From NCBI RefSeq assembly GCF_015291645.1, contig NZ_CP030055.1, forward strand, positions 248,001-312,000: a stretch of DNA of 64,000 nt, in the 5' to 3' direction. Below, in pieces: positions 55,020 through 64,000 of this stretch. Position numbers and translations under genes: made by a program. Each line of letters starts with the position of its first letter. The first letter of the stretch is position 1. The stretch comes from Bradyrhizobium sp. CCBAU 53340 (GTDB lineage Bacteria; Pseudomonadota; Alphaproteobacteria; Rhizobiales; Xanthobacteraceae). The notes under the pieces were generated by a model, which saw only the letters and a program-made list of their open reading frames with translations, was not told where the DNA came from and searched no databases.

Positions 55020-56771
55020 TTACTGTCCTGCGGCTTCCGCACCGCGCGTGCGCGGATCGGGCGCGCCGAGGGGACCGTCCGGCGTCACGAGAATCGAATT
55101 GGCGGACGTCTGCCCCATCGGCGCGACGATGAGATGGTCCATCGCCTTCAGCTCGAACAGCACGTCGTCGGGAAAGCCGCGCTCGACACGCACCTCGTCC
55201 GGCAGCCATTGATGATGCAGCCGCGGCGCGGCCACGGCGGCGGCCACATCCATCCTGTAGTCGAGCACGTTGACGATCACCTGGAGCACGGTCGAGATGA
55301 TCCGGCTGCCGCCGGGCGAGCCCGTCACCAGCACCGGCTTGCCGTCCTTCAGGACGATGGTCGGCGACATCGAGGACAGCGGCCGTTTGCCGGGCCCGGG
55401 CAGATTGGCCTCATAGCCGACCAGACCATAGGCATTGGAGGCGCCGACAGCGGCGGTGAAATCGTCGAGCTCGTTGTTGAGCAACACACCGGTGCCGTCG
55501 GCGACGAGGCCGACCCCGTAGCTGAAATTCAGCGTATAGGTGTTGCTGACGGCGTTGCCGCTGCCATCGACGACGGAAAAGTGCGTGGTGTTGCTGCCCT
55601 CGTGTGGCGAGGTCGCAGTCGAAACCAGATCCTTTGACGGCGTCGCGCGCTCGGTAGAAATGCCGGCGCGCAGCCTGGCAGCGTAGTCCTTCGCCGTGAG
55701 CCTAGCGATCGGCGCGTCGACGAAGGCGGGATCGCCGAGATAGCGCGCACGATCCGCATAGGCGCGCTTCATGGCCTCGATCAGCAGATGCAATGCTGCC
55801 GGCGAGCCCTGCTTGATGTCCGCGAGCTGAAAACCTTCGAGAATGTTGAGCGTCTCCAGCAGCACCACGCCGCCGGACGACGGCAGCGGCATTGAGACGA
55901 TGTCGTAGCCCCGATAGGTGCCGCGCACCGGCGAACGGATCACGGCCTGATAGGTCTTCAGATCGGCCGTCGTCATGATGCCGTCGGCATCGGACACGGC
56001 CTTGGCGAGTTTCTCCGCGACCGGGCCTTCGTAGAAGCCGCGTGGTCCCTGCGCAGCGACGCTCGCCAATGTATCGGCGAGATCGCTCTGCACCAGCCTG
56101 TCGCCTTCGCCAAGCGGCGTGCCGTCGGGCTTTGCGAAGATCTTCACGGACGATGGCCAGCGCGCGAGCCGCCTGGACCAGCCCGGCAGCGTGTCGGCGA
56201 TGTCGTCGGTGACGACAAATCCGTCGTGGGCGAGCGCGATCGCAGGTTCGAGCAATTGCGCCAGCGTGAACTTGCCCGAGCCATACTTTTCGAGCGCCAG
56301 CGCCAGGCCCGCGACCGTGCCGGGCACGCCGATGCCAAGCCCGGAATCGCGCGACTTGGCCGGATCCGGCTTGCCGTCGGACCCGAGGAAGATCTGCGCC
56401 GTGGTCGCCGCCGGCGCGGTCTCGCGATAATCGATCGCAACATCCTCGTTGCGTTCGGCGGAATGGATCACCATGAAGCCGCCGCCGCCGATATTGCCGG
56501 CGCGGGGATAGGTCACCGCCATCGCAAAGCCGGTCGCGACGGCGGCATCGACCGCATTGCCGCCACGTCGCAAAATATTGGCGCCGACCTGCGCCGATAT
56601 TCTTTCCTGCGCCACCACCATGCCATGCTGCGCGGGAACGGCGTGCACCGTGTCGAGCGCGGGCGGAACATAGGCCTGCCGCGCATCCTGCGCGGTTGCC
56701 GATGCAAGACCAAACGCCAGAGTGGCGATAAGCGCGAAAAAACGTCGCCGTGTCAAAAATGACGCCATCAT
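55020..56771 (-). CDS. ggt: Gamma-glutamyltransferase
   Basis: Ntn-hydrolase exported to the periplasm that cleaves glutathione and gamma-glutamyl compounds. The 583-residue product has a signal peptide (FLTRRRFFALIATLAFGLASATAQ). The self-cleaving threonine that starts the small subunit is in NTTHFSVVD near residue 400. AGNIGGGGFMVIH, SMSPTIVLKDGKPVLVTGSPGGSRI and the C-terminal Arg/Asp contacts are present. It sits upstream of the MFS gene, possibly co-transcribed. Confidence 0.96.
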   Translation of the reverse strand: MMASFLTRRRFFALIATLAFGLASATAQDARQAYVPPALDTVHAVPAQHGMVVAQERISAQVGANILRRGGNAVDAAVATGFAMAVTYPRAGNIGGGGFMVIHSAERNEDVAIDYRETAPAATTAQIFLGSDGKPDPAKSRDSGLGIGVPGTVAGLALALEKYGSGKFTLAQLLEPAIALAHDGFVVTDDIADTLPGWSRRLARWPSSVKIFAKPDGTPLGEGDRLVQSDLADTLASVAAQGPRGFYEGPVAEKLAKAVSDADGIMTTADLKTYQAVIRSPVRGTYRGYDIVSMPLPSSGGVVLLETLNILEGFQLADIKQGSPAALHLLIEAMKRAYADRARYLGDPAFVDAPIARLTAKDYAARLRAGISTERATPSKDLVSTATSPHEGSNTTHFSVVDGSGNAVSNTYTLNFSYGVGLVADGTGVLLNNELDDFTAAVGASNAYGLVGYEANLPGPGKRPLSSMSPTIVLKDGKPVLVTGSPGGSRIISTVLQVIVNVLDYRMDVAAAVAAPRLHHQWLPDEVRVERGFPDDVLFELKAMDHLIVAPMGQTSANSILVTPDGPLGAPDPRTRGAEAAGQ

Positions 56772-56871
56772 CACATTTCCGCCGAGCCCTCGGGCCAATT
56801 CAAACGCGTCACTGCAATGCTATACGGTTTGCGCTAAGAGAGACAAAACTGTTCGTGATGAGGACTGCGCG

Positions 56872-58257
56872 ATGACGACGATTGCCCCGGATGCGCGCAT
56901 GGCCGGCGCTTCGCGGACCTATCCGCCGCGCGCCGCCGTCGTCAGCTGGATCTTCTTCGACTGGGCCGCGCAGCCCTATTTCACGCTGATCACGACCTTC
57001 GTGTTCGCGCCCTATTTCGCCACCAGCGTTGCGCCGGATCCCGCAACCGGCCAATCGCTCTGGGGCTTTGCGATGGCAGCAGCTGGCATGGCGATCGCGC
57101 TGCTGTCGCCCGTTCTGGGCGCCATCGCGGATGCCTCGGGCCGCCGCAAGCCCTGGATTGCCGCGTTCGGCGCGGTTCTGGTGCTCGCCTCCTGCACGCT
57201 ATGGATCGGCAAGCCCGGCGATCACGCCATCATTCCGCCGCTGCTCATCGCGGTTGCGCTTGCCAGTGTCGGCGCGGAATTCGCCACCGTGTTCAACAAC
57301 GCGATGATGCCGACCCTGGTGCCGCCGGAGCGCATCGGCCGGCTCTCCGGCACCGGCTGGGCCACGGGTTACATCGGAGGCATTGTCAGCCTGATCATCG
57401 TGCTCGGCTTCCTCGCGGCCAATCCCGAGACCGGCCGCACGCTGCTCGGCTTCACGCCGCTGTTCGGGCTCGATCCCGTCACGCATCAAGGTGACCGCGC
57501 CGCCGGACCGCTGACCGGATTGTGGTTCATCGTCTTCGTGACGCCGATGTTCTTGTTCACGCCGGATTATCCGGCGAAACGTCCGGTGCGCGAGGCACTG
57601 CACGAGGGCCTCGCCGATCTGAAGCAATCGCTGAAGGATTTGCCGCAGCAGAAATCGCTCGCGGCGTTTCTGCTAGCCAACATGATCTACACCGACGGTC
57701 TGGTCTCGCTGTTCGCGTTCGGCGGTATCTATGCCGCCGGCACTTTTGGCTGGCACACGATCCAGATCGGTACGTTCGGCATCATCCTTGCCATCGCCGG
57801 CACGTTCGGTGCGTGGCTTGGCGGCAAGCTCGACGACTTGCTCGGACCGAAGCGCGTCATTGCCGGCAGCATGCTGATCCTGCTGCTGTCGGTGGCGGCG
57901 ATCCTGCTTGTCGACAAGGACAGCGTTCTGTTCGTCAAGGTCGCGCCGCCCGAGCCGGGCGGGCCGCTATTCGCCGCCGCCGCGGAGCGTGCCTATATCG
58001 TGCTGGGCTGCCTGATCGGCGCGGCCGGCGGCCCGCTTCAAGCCGCCTCGCGCACGCTGCTGATCCACCTCGCGCCGAAGGATCGCATCGCGCAATATTT
58101 TGGCCTGTTTGCGTTGACCGGAAAGGTGACGTCCTTCATCGGACCGCTGCTGATCGGCGTGATCACCGCGGCCACCGCGAGTCAGAAGGCCGGCATGGCC
58201 GTGCTGGTGGTGTTTTTCGTCACGGGGTTTGCGCTGCTGATGCGGGTGCGGGAGTAG
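56872..58257 (+). CDS. MFS transporter of the UMF1/Atg22 type
   Basis: The 461-residue membrane protein has the N-terminal [27 protein letters not shown] and [15 protein letters not shown] typical of UMF1 (Atg22-like) permeases, thought to export amino acids. About eleven or twelve helices are seen. AGGA lies eight bases before the ATG at 56872; a longer upstream frame is antisense to ggt. It is divergent from ggt. Confidence 0.9.
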   Translation: MTTIAPDARMAGASRTYPPRAAVVSWIFFDWAAQPYFTLITTFVFAPYFATSVAPDPATGQSLWGFAMAAAGMAIALLSPVLGAIADASGRRKPWIAAFGAVLVLASCTLWIGKPGDHAIIPPLLIAVALASVGAEFATVFNNAMMPTLVPPERIGRLSGTGWATGYIGGIVSLIIVLGFLAANPETGRTLLGFTPLFGLDPVTHQGDRAAGPLTGLWFIVFVTPMFLFTPDYPAKRPVREALHEGLADLKQSLKDLPQQKSLAAFLLANMIYTDGLVSLFAFGGIYAAGTFGWHTIQIGTFGIILAIAGTFGAWLGGKLDDLLGPKRVIAGSMLILLLSVAAILLVDKDSVLFVKVAPPEPGGPLFAAAAERAYIVLGCLIGAAGGPLQAASRTLLIHLAPKDRIAQYFGLFALTGKVTSFIGPLLIGVITAATASQKAGMAVLVVFFVTGFALLMRVRE

Positions 58258-58281
58258 CCGCAATACACAATCCCATCCCCA

Positions 58282-58364
58282 TCATTGCGAGGAGCGAAGC
58301 GACGAAGCAATCCAGACTGCCTCTGCGGAAAGTTTCTGGATTGCTTCGCTTCGCTCGCAATGAC
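58282..58364. repeat. Dispersed palindromic repeat, family A (copy 4)
   Basis: TCATTGCGAGGAGCGAAGCG with its complement, enclosing AGCAATCCAGA / TCTGGATTGCT-type inner arms, between convergent genes. Confidence 0.86.
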
Positions 58365-58375
58365 GAGTTGATAGA

Positions 58376-59968
58376 TCAGTGCCTGAAGTGCCTTGTCCCA
58401 GTGAACACCATGGCGATGCCGTGCTCGTCGGCGGCCTTGATCACCTCGTCATCGCGCATCGAGCCGCCGGGCTGCACCACAGCGGTGGCGCCGGCTTCGA
58501 TGCAGGCGAGCATGCCGTCGGCGAACGGGAAGAACGCATCCGACGCCACGACCGAGCCCTTGGTCAGCGGCTCGGCGAGCTTCAGCTCGTTCGCCGCATC
58601 CTGCGCCTTGCGCGCCGCGATGCGGGCTGAATCGACGCGGCTCATCTGGCCCGCGCCGATGCCGACGGTGGCGAGATCCTTGGCGTAGATGATGGTGTTC
58701 GACTTGACGTGCTTTGCGACCCGGAACGCGAACTTCAGGTCGCGCATCTCGGCGTCGGTGGGTGCGCGCTTGGTCACGACCTTGAAGGTCATGTCGTCGA
58801 CTACGGCGTTGTCGCGGCTCTGCACCAGAAGACCGCCGGCAACGGTCTTGGCGGTGAGGCCCGGCGCTCGCGGATCGGGCAGGCTGCCCGCGAGCAGCAA
58901 ACGGAGGTTCTTGCGTGCTCCGATGATGGCGATCGCTTCCTCGCTCGCGTCAGGCGCGATGATCACCTCGGTGAAGATCTTGGTGATCTCGCGCGCGGTA
59001 TCAGCATCGAGCGGGCGGTTCATCGCGATGATGCCGCCGAAGGCGGAGGTGGAATCGCAGGCCAGCGCCTTGCGATAGGCATCGACAAGGTTCGCGCCTT
59101 CGGCGACGCCGCAAGGGTTGGCGTGCTTGACGATGACGCAGGCCGCGGTGCGCTTCGCATCGAACTCGCCGATGCATTCATAGGCCGCGTCGGTGTCGTT
59201 GATATTGTTGTAGGAAAGCTCCTTGCCCTGCAGCTGCCGTGCGGTCGAGACGCCGGGGCGCTTGTCGGGCGTGGCGTAGAACGCCGCGGTCTGATGCGGG
59301 TTCTCGCCGTAGCGCAGCGACTGGATCAGCTTGCCGCCGAACGCGCGGAAATCGGGCGCGTCGATCTCGAGCTGGCGGTTGAACCAGTTCGAGATCGCGG
59401 CATCATAGGCCGCGGTGCGCGCATAGGCCTTGGCAGCCAGGCGGCGACGCAATTTCAGCGTGGTCGCGCCGTTGTTGGCGGCAAGCTCGTCGAGCACAGC
59501 CTTGTAGTCGTCGGCTTCGACCACGACGGCAACGTCGTCATGGTTCTTCGCAGCAGCGCGGATCATCGCAGGGCCGCCGATGTCGATGTTCTCGATGCAA
59601 TCCTCGAAGCCCGCGCCTTTGTCGACGGTCGCCTCGAACGGATAGAGATTGACGACGAGCAGATCGATCGGCGCGATGCCGTGTGCCTTCATCGCCTCGG
59701 CGTGCTCCTTGTTGTCGCGGATCGCGAGCAGGCCGCCATGCACCTTTGGATGCAGCGTCTTGACGCGGCCGTCCATCATCTCGGGGAAGCCTGTCAGCTC
59801 GGAGACGTCCTTCACCTTCAGGCCCGCGGCGGCAATTGCCTTTGCGGTGCCACCGGTCGAGACCAGCTCGACATCATGCGCGGCAAGCGCCTTGGCGAAC
59901 TCGATCAGGCCTGATTTGTCGGAGACGGAGAGAAGGGCGCGGGTGACGCGGCGGGGACGGTCAGTCAT
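58376..59968 (-). CDS. purH: Bifunctional AICAR transformylase / IMP cyclohydrolase
   Basis: Last two steps of purine synthesis. The 530-residue product has the MGS-like cyclohydrolase domain at the start ([46 protein letters not shown]), and the AICAR transformylase domain with [26 protein letters not shown] and [13 protein letters not shown]. The ATG at 59968 is chosen. It is the last gene of an rsmB-heparinase-purH row found in many alphaproteobacteria. Confidence 0.98.
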   Translation of the reverse strand: MTDRPRRVTRALLSVSDKSGLIEFAKALAAHDVELVSTGGTAKAIAAAGLKVKDVSELTGFPEMMDGRVKTLHPKVHGGLLAIRDNKEHAEAMKAHGIAPIDLLVVNLYPFEATVDKGAGFEDCIENIDIGGPAMIRAAAKNHDDVAVVVEADDYKAVLDELAANNGATTLKLRRRLAAKAYARTAAYDAAISNWFNRQLEIDAPDFRAFGGKLIQSLRYGENPHQTAAFYATPDKRPGVSTARQLQGKELSYNNINDTDAAYECIGEFDAKRTAACVIVKHANPCGVAEGANLVDAYRKALACDSTSAFGGIIAMNRPLDADTAREITKIFTEVIIAPDASEEAIAIIGARKNLRLLLAGSLPDPRAPGLTAKTVAGGLLVQSRDNAVVDDMTFKVVTKRAPTDAEMRDLKFAFRVAKHVKSNTIIYAKDLATVGIGAGQMSRVDSARIAARKAQDAANELKLAEPLTKGSVVASDAFFPFADGMLACIEAGATAVVQPGGSMRDDEVIKAADEHGIAMVFTGTRHFRH

Positions 59969-60118
59969 GAGCAAGATCCTCTGTTCAGGGAGTGTCTATG
60001 CCCAGGCGCGCGGCGGGTATGTGTCGCGCTTCCCGATGGTGCTCCATCCAAGGTCGCCAGTCGCGCGAACGAGCGCTCGATAGCAGCTTTTGGCGACGCT
60101 CTCAACGGGTAGAGCCAT

Positions 60119-60214
60119 TTCCGTTCCGATAGAATCGGAACGGAGCTCTAGCTTCTTGTTTTGACGCGTTTTCTTCACGCGAACCGGTAATCCACTTCGC
60201 TCGAAAACGCTATG
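60119..60214. repeat. Dispersed repeat TCCGTTCCGAT / ATCGGAACGGA (family G)
   Basis: Perfect 11-base arms at 60120-60144, then TCTTGTTTTGACGCGTTTTC and ACGCGAACCGGTAATCCAC to a GAAAACGCTATGG end. I recognise this as a common Bradyrhizobium-type intergenic unit. It fills the gap between the heparinase-like gene and purH. Confidence 0.75.
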
Positions 60215-60236
60215 GATAGGGCCGAATCGCGCCTGT

Positions 60237-61994
60237 TTACAGCGGAAGTTCCGGCTCCCGGCGGGCGTTGCGGCGTGCATTGGTGACCGCCGGCGAGGCG
60301 GTAGACCGGACAAAGCTCCAGCGGATCGAGGGCGCCTGCCGGGCATCCTGGCGGATCACAATCTGGGCAGTGCGGCGTGGGCCGTCATTGCCGGCCAGGA
60401 ACACGCTGTCCTCGAGATCGACCTTGTCGTCGAGCGCCTCGAAGGTCCAGACGTCGCGGTTCGGCAATACCAGCATGACGCCGCGGGCGTCCGACAGCCG
60501 GCTCGCCTTCACCGCGGGATGCAGATGGAAGCGCAGCGCGAAATCGGCGTCAGCGCCCTTGAGCCGCGCGCCTTGGGGCGGTGACAGCGTGTCCTCGCCG
60601 TCGATCCGCGCGCCGTCATTGGCGACCATCAGCACGCGGCGATGGATCACGCCGAACTTGGCGAGATAGCCGTCATGCGAGGTCGTCAGCAGCGTGCCGC
60701 CCTCGACGACCTCGCGATAGCTCTCCACCTCATGGGGGCCGCTGACGATCGGCGCGCCGTGCAGCAGGCGCTTCATCGCCGACATCTCCACGAACTGGCA
60801 CGACGAGGTGTCGTGATAGGTCAGGGTCGAATGCGCCGCGGTGCCGCGCGCGAATGGCCGCCAATTGTCGCGGCCGGTGGTCGGCATGCCGCAATTGGTC
60901 ACGATGCGGCTGGTGCCGGAGGACAGTTCGAACGACAGGCAGCCGGCATGCGCATCGTGGCTGACGCCGGGCGGCGGCGGCGGGCCGGTGTCGATGATCA
61001 CGGTGGTCGGGCCGGCATCGAGGCGCTGGAAGCCGGTGTGCGGCATGTTCGCCATCGGTGCGCCATGGGCATCGTCATAGGCGAGCAGCGTGGCGAGCAG
61101 GTCCGACGGCGTCGCGCTCATGCCGTTGAACAGCGCGAAATTGCCGTCGCCGTGGCGGAAGAAGCGCAGCATCGGCATCATGCGGTCGATCGCATTGAGC
61201 AGCGCCGGCGGCGGCGCGATGTTGCGCGCGGCAAAGGTCTGCCGCAGCGGCAACAGGTCGATCAGGAGCTCGATCAACGCACCGGGATTACGCGAGATGT
61301 GTCCGCCATCGGGGAGAATCTGCCGCTGCAATTCGTCGGAGAGTTTTTTCGAGGCGCTGCGGATATGGCGCGCCTGGTTGGCAAGGCAGAGCGTCGTGTA
61401 GCACAGCGCGATCTGCACCTGGAGCTTCGGCACCCCGTCCGGGATGTTGACCATGGTGAAGCGCAGGAAGCGGATCTCGCGTGCCAGCGCACGCAAGTAG
61501 CGGCGGTAGAATTTGTTGTCGGTGTCGTTGAGCACCAAAGGTGCCTGCGACAGCAGCGAAATCACGCGCCGCGCCAGCACGTCGGCGCGGCGGGCGACGG
61601 GACGGCGCTTGTTGGCGGGGTTGCTGATCCAGTCCTCGACCAGCGCGCGCGCATTCGCCCGGGTCAGCGCGGTGTCGGCGGCGCGCAGGTGACGCAGCCA
61701 GCCGAAGCCGAGCAGCGCGACCTCCCAGTCCTCCGAGGGCGGATCGAGATCGAAGATCGAGCGGCCGTGGCAATTGACGATCTTGCCGGCGAAGACGAAG
61801 CGGCCGGCATAGATCTCGGCGGCGCGCGTCGCGTCGGCCGTGCGAAGATCATGCGGCGCGATGATCAGCCGGTCGGTCCGGCCGGGCCAGACTCGCGATA
61901 GCGCAACGGAACCGCCGCTCGCGCGCGCGAGCATGTTCCGCGCGAAGCGGTTCATGACCAGCGTCGAGATACGTCTGCGTTGAGCGACCGACAC
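60237..61994 (-). CDS. Heparinase II/III family protein
   Basis: The 585-residue product has an N-terminal alpha/alpha toroid-like domain and a C-terminal beta-sandwich of the heparinase II/III type (HAGCLSFELSSGTSRIVTNCGMP, GTAAHSTLTYHDTSS). No clear signal peptide is visible. True heparin-lyase activity is unlikely; members between rsmB and purH in alphaproteobacteria are uncharacterised, and may act on an envelope polysaccharide. It lies downstream of rsmB, 118 bases. Confidence 0.88.
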   Translation of the reverse strand: MSVAQRRRISTLVMNRFARNMLARASGGSVALSRVWPGRTDRLIIAPHDLRTADATRAAEIYAGRFVFAGKIVNCHGRSIFDLDPPSEDWEVALLGFGWLRHLRAADTALTRANARALVEDWISNPANKRRPVARRADVLARRVISLLSQAPLVLNDTDNKFYRRYLRALAREIRFLRFTMVNIPDGVPKLQVQIALCYTTLCLANQARHIRSASKKLSDELQRQILPDGGHISRNPGALIELLIDLLPLRQTFAARNIAPPPALLNAIDRMMPMLRFFRHGDGNFALFNGMSATPSDLLATLLAYDDAHGAPMANMPHTGFQRLDAGPTTVIIDTGPPPPPGVSHDAHAGCLSFELSSGTSRIVTNCGMPTTGRDNWRPFARGTAAHSTLTYHDTSSCQFVEMSAMKRLLHGAPIVSGPHEVESYREVVEGGTLLTTSHDGYLAKFGVIHRRVLMVANDGARIDGEDTLSPPQGARLKGADADFALRFHLHPAVKASRLSDARGVMLVLPNRDVWTFEALDDKVDLEDSVFLAGNDGPRRTAQIVIRQDARQAPSIRWSFVRSTASPAVTNARRNARREPELPL

Positions 61995-62112
61995 GCCTTG
62001 CCTTGAAGGGGGAGAGGATTCCGACGAATCCTTATTAATCCCAAAAACGGCCGTCTGACACCACCTTGAAAGGTCCCGAATCAGTCCAGCGGTAGCAAAA
62101 TCCGGTGCAAAA

Positions 62113-63459
62113 TCAGGATTTAACGAGCCGGGCCGCGAAAAACCCGTCGAGCCCGCCGAGCTTCGGGTCGGCGTGCGGCAGATGGCTCGGCAAAGTCCGG
62201 AGATCGCCCTCTTTGGTGATGATCTCGCTGAGCCCGGAGACCTCGCTGGCCTCGATCGGCACGCGGCGAAGCGCCGGCTCTGCGGCCAGCAAGGTGGCGA
62301 TGGCCTGCTCGCCCTCTTCCGGTTCCAACGAGCAGGTGCAGTAGACCAGCGTCCCGCCCGGCTTGAGCAGTGAGACGGATTTCTTCAGCAGCCGCTGCTG
62401 GAGCACGGTCATCGCGGCGACGTCCGACTCCTGCCGCAACCATGCGACGTCGGGGTGCCGGCGGATCGTCCCGGTCGAGGTGCAGGGTGCGTCGATCAGG
62501 ACTCCATCGAAGCCCTCTGCCGGCCCCGCCCATTCCACGGCGTCGGCAACGACGGTCTCGGCCTGGAGCGACAGCCGGCTCAGGTTTTCGCGCAGGCGCG
62601 CCACCCGGGCGGGCGAGCGGTCGAGCGCGGTGACGCGCGCGCCTGCTAGCACCAGCTGTGCGGTCTTGCCGCCGGGCGCGGCACAGAGATCGGCGATGGA
62701 TTTGCCCTTGATGTCGCCGAACAGCCGGACCGGCAGCGCGGCAGCGGCGTCCTGCACCCACCATTGTCCTTCGGCGAAACCGGGCAGCATGGTCACCGAG
62801 CCGTGCAGCAGCGTGCGGACCGAGCCGGTCGGCAGCACCTCGCCATGCAGCCGGCTCGCCCATTGCGCAGCGTCGGACTTCACGGTCAGGTCGAGCGAAG
62901 GTTCGTGGCCGAGCGCGAGCGCTATCTCCCGCGCGGTCGCCTCGCCGTAATGCACGCTCCAGCGCGCCAGCAGCCAGGGCGGCAGGTCGAGCGATTGCGT
63001 CGCGACCTCCTCGACCAGCGCCTGGCCCTCGCGCGCGCAGCGGCGCAGCACGGCGTTGACGAGGCCGGCATAGCGTGCGGCGCGCCGGTCGGATTGCACC
63101 AGGCGAACCGAGAGATCGACTGCGGCGTGATCGGGCACGTCCATCCAGAGGATCTGGGCGGCGCCGATCAAGAGCGCGCTCTGCGCGCGCGGCGCGTCGG
63201 ATGGGATGCCCTTGTCGAGAAGGCGCGACAGCAAATGGCCGAGCGTGCCGAGCCGGCGCAGGATGGTTGCGACCAGGCGCCGCATCAGCGCGCGGTCGCG
63301 GTCGGCCAGCGTCTTCAGTCCGGGATGGGCGCCGGAGCCGTCGAGCTGGTCGTCGAGCGTGCGGTGCTTGTGCAAGACGCCGTCGACGATGTCGGCAGCG
63401 ATCCGCCGCGCCGCGAGACCGGGCACTTCGGACGGAGGGGCAAAACGTTGAGACGGCAT
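62113..63459 (-). CDS. rsmB: 16S rRNA (cytosine(967)-C(5))-methyltransferase family protein
   Basis: RsmB/NOP-type RNA methyltransferase of 448 residues. Residues 10-150 are a NusB-like RNA-binding domain. The SAM-dependent domain has DLCAAPGGKTAQL, the DAPCTSTGTIRRHPDV motif IV cysteine, and VYCTCSLEPEEGE with the catalytic cysteine. The C-terminal DGFFAARLVK is typical. The ATG at 63459 (MPSQRFAPPSE) is chosen over one 48 bases upstream. Confidence 0.95.
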   Translation of the reverse strand: MPSQRFAPPSEVPGLAARRIAADIVDGVLHKHRTLDDQLDGSGAHPGLKTLADRDRALMRRLVATILRRLGTLGHLLSRLLDKGIPSDAPRAQSALLIGAAQILWMDVPDHAAVDLSVRLVQSDRRAARYAGLVNAVLRRCAREGQALVEEVATQSLDLPPWLLARWSVHYGEATAREIALALGHEPSLDLTVKSDAAQWASRLHGEVLPTGSVRTLLHGSVTMLPGFAEGQWWVQDAAAALPVRLFGDIKGKSIADLCAAPGGKTAQLVLAGARVTALDRSPARVARLRENLSRLSLQAETVVADAVEWAGPAEGFDGVLIDAPCTSTGTIRRHPDVAWLRQESDVAAMTVLQQRLLKKSVSLLKPGGTLVYCTCSLEPEEGEQAIATLLAAEPALRRVPIEASEVSGLSEIITKEGDLRTLPSHLPHADPKLGGLDGFFAARLVKS

Positions 63460-63646
63460 GCGAAAGTAAGGTTCTGAGCGGGCGGCAGTTCCGCCGCGAT
63501 GGCGCATGCCTTAACAGGCGCATCTGTGGCATGCGAATATGCCAAATGTAAGAATGGCCTCTGGCGATTTCAGCCCTTGGCTGCCATTTCAGCAATGCGT
63601 TATTGGACGTCGCGCAGCCCTCGATCCTGCGCTAGGACACGCGTCG

Positions 63647-63844
63647 ATGAGTAGCCAGCCTCCTGTTCCCGATCGCAAACCCTTGCCGCCCGCCGCCCAG
63701 CGCGCGCTGGCTGAAGCCGAGGCACGCCGGCAAGCCGCCGCGGCTCAGGCCGAGGCGGCTCCAAAGGAATTGCAGGGGCCGAAGGGGCCTGAGCCCACGC
63801 GCTACGGCGATTGGGAGCGCAAGGGCATCGCCTCCGATTTTTAA
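63647..63844 (+). CDS. DUF1674 protein, SdhAF4-like
   Basis: The 65-residue product has an Ala-rich first half and the conserved C-terminus GPEPTRYGDWERKGIASDF, which defines DUF1674 and the mitochondrial succinate dehydrogenase assembly factor SdhAF4. It probably assists flavinylated SdhA. It is divergent from rsmB, and no sdh gene is in the window. Confidence 0.9.
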   Translation: MSSQPPVPDRKPLPPAAQRALAEAEARRQAAAAQAEAAPKELQGPKGPEPTRYGDWERKGIASDF

Positions 63845-63883
63845 GGTTGGACGGCCTGTCTCCGGCGGCTCGACCACCAGCCT

Positions 63884-64000
63884 CTACAGATAATGGTGCT
63901 CCTGCAAATAGCGGATGATGCGCTCGCATCCCTCCTCGGTGGTCATTTCCGAGGTGTCGATCGTGATCTCGGGTGCTTGCGGCGCCTCGTAGGGATGATC
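63884..64000 (-). CDS. cysC: Adenylylsulfate kinase (C-terminal end, gene continues beyond window)
   Basis: A 38-codon open frame reads DHPYEAPQAPEITIDTSEMT and ends in RYLQEHHYL, then TAG. The P-Y-E-A-P..P-E-I-T-I-D-T pattern is that of APS kinase, either a single CysC or the C-terminal part of a CysN-CysC fusion. It phosphorylates adenylylsulfate to PAPS in sulfate assimilation. Only the tail is visible, so the call is moderate. Confidence 0.72.
   Translation of the reverse strand, partial: DHPYEAPQAPEITIDTSEMTTEEGCERIIRYLQEHHYL

Overview
The window is high-GC chromosomal DNA from an alphaproteobacterium, most likely Bradyrhizobium or a close relative (Nitrobacteraceae). This rests on the order rho-mnmE-mnmG-rsmG-parA-parB-holA-lptE-leuS, on Rhizobiales-type protein families (LolA-like next to ftsK, rsmB-heparinase-purH, paired glnK-amtB), and on abundant short palindromic intergenic repeats. 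Species assignment is inference. It reads as ordinary chromosome: no insertion sequence, phage gene or CRISPR array was recognised.

Layout. 0-7.6 kb is the chromosome-partition region: the end of rho, mnmE, mnmG, rsmG, parA and parB. Six parS-type sites (core GTTTCACGTGAAAC) lie between mnmE and the 5' part of rsmG. 7.9-12.2 kb is a leuS-lptE-holA operon. 12.4-15.2 kb holds two convergent diguanylate cyclases. 15.3-25.3 kb holds housekeeping and signalling genes: a YggS-type PLP protein, an L,D-transpeptidase, an OmpR-type regulator with a cyclic-nucleotide-domain partner, xth, a LolA-like carrier, ftsK and an aminotransferase preceded by a good CtrA box. 25.5-30.9 kb is an all-minus-strand block with two complete glnK-amtB pairs bracketing an arsR-SRPBCC-clpP2 cluster; a sigma-54-like promoter precedes the first pair. 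31.2-34.8 kb holds a GYF-domain membrane protein, tesB, a UbiH-type hydroxylase and a Trm112 protein.

34.8-43.3 kb looks like an accessory segment inserted between Trm112 and the LON-domain/thioredoxin pair, genes I expect to be close together in related genomes. It holds a TetR regulator with a divergent membrane protein and two operator-like repeats, then a redox cluster: PepSY protein, cytochrome b561, outer-membrane barrel, FMN-binding protein with a flavinylation motif, ApbE flavin transferase and a four-histidine membrane protein. A MHYT-GGDEF-EAL protein follows. The redox cluster is the most interesting system here. It looks like a machine that moves electrons from the membrane to a covalently flavinylated periplasmic protein, and an Irr-box-like repeat upstream suggests a link to iron.

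43.3-64 kb holds the LON and thioredoxin genes, tRNA-Gly(GCC), an epimerase, a PQQ-type sugar dehydrogenase with a diheme cytochrome c, several transport and detoxification genes (MATE, two MFS, GST, gamma-glutamyltransferase), purH, a heparinase-like protein, rsmB, an SdhAF4-like protein and the 3' end of an adenylylsulfate kinase cut by the window edge. Several families of dispersed palindromic repeats fill the gaps. Start codons were re-chosen by Shine-Dalgarno spacing and family length where the longest frame looked over-extended.
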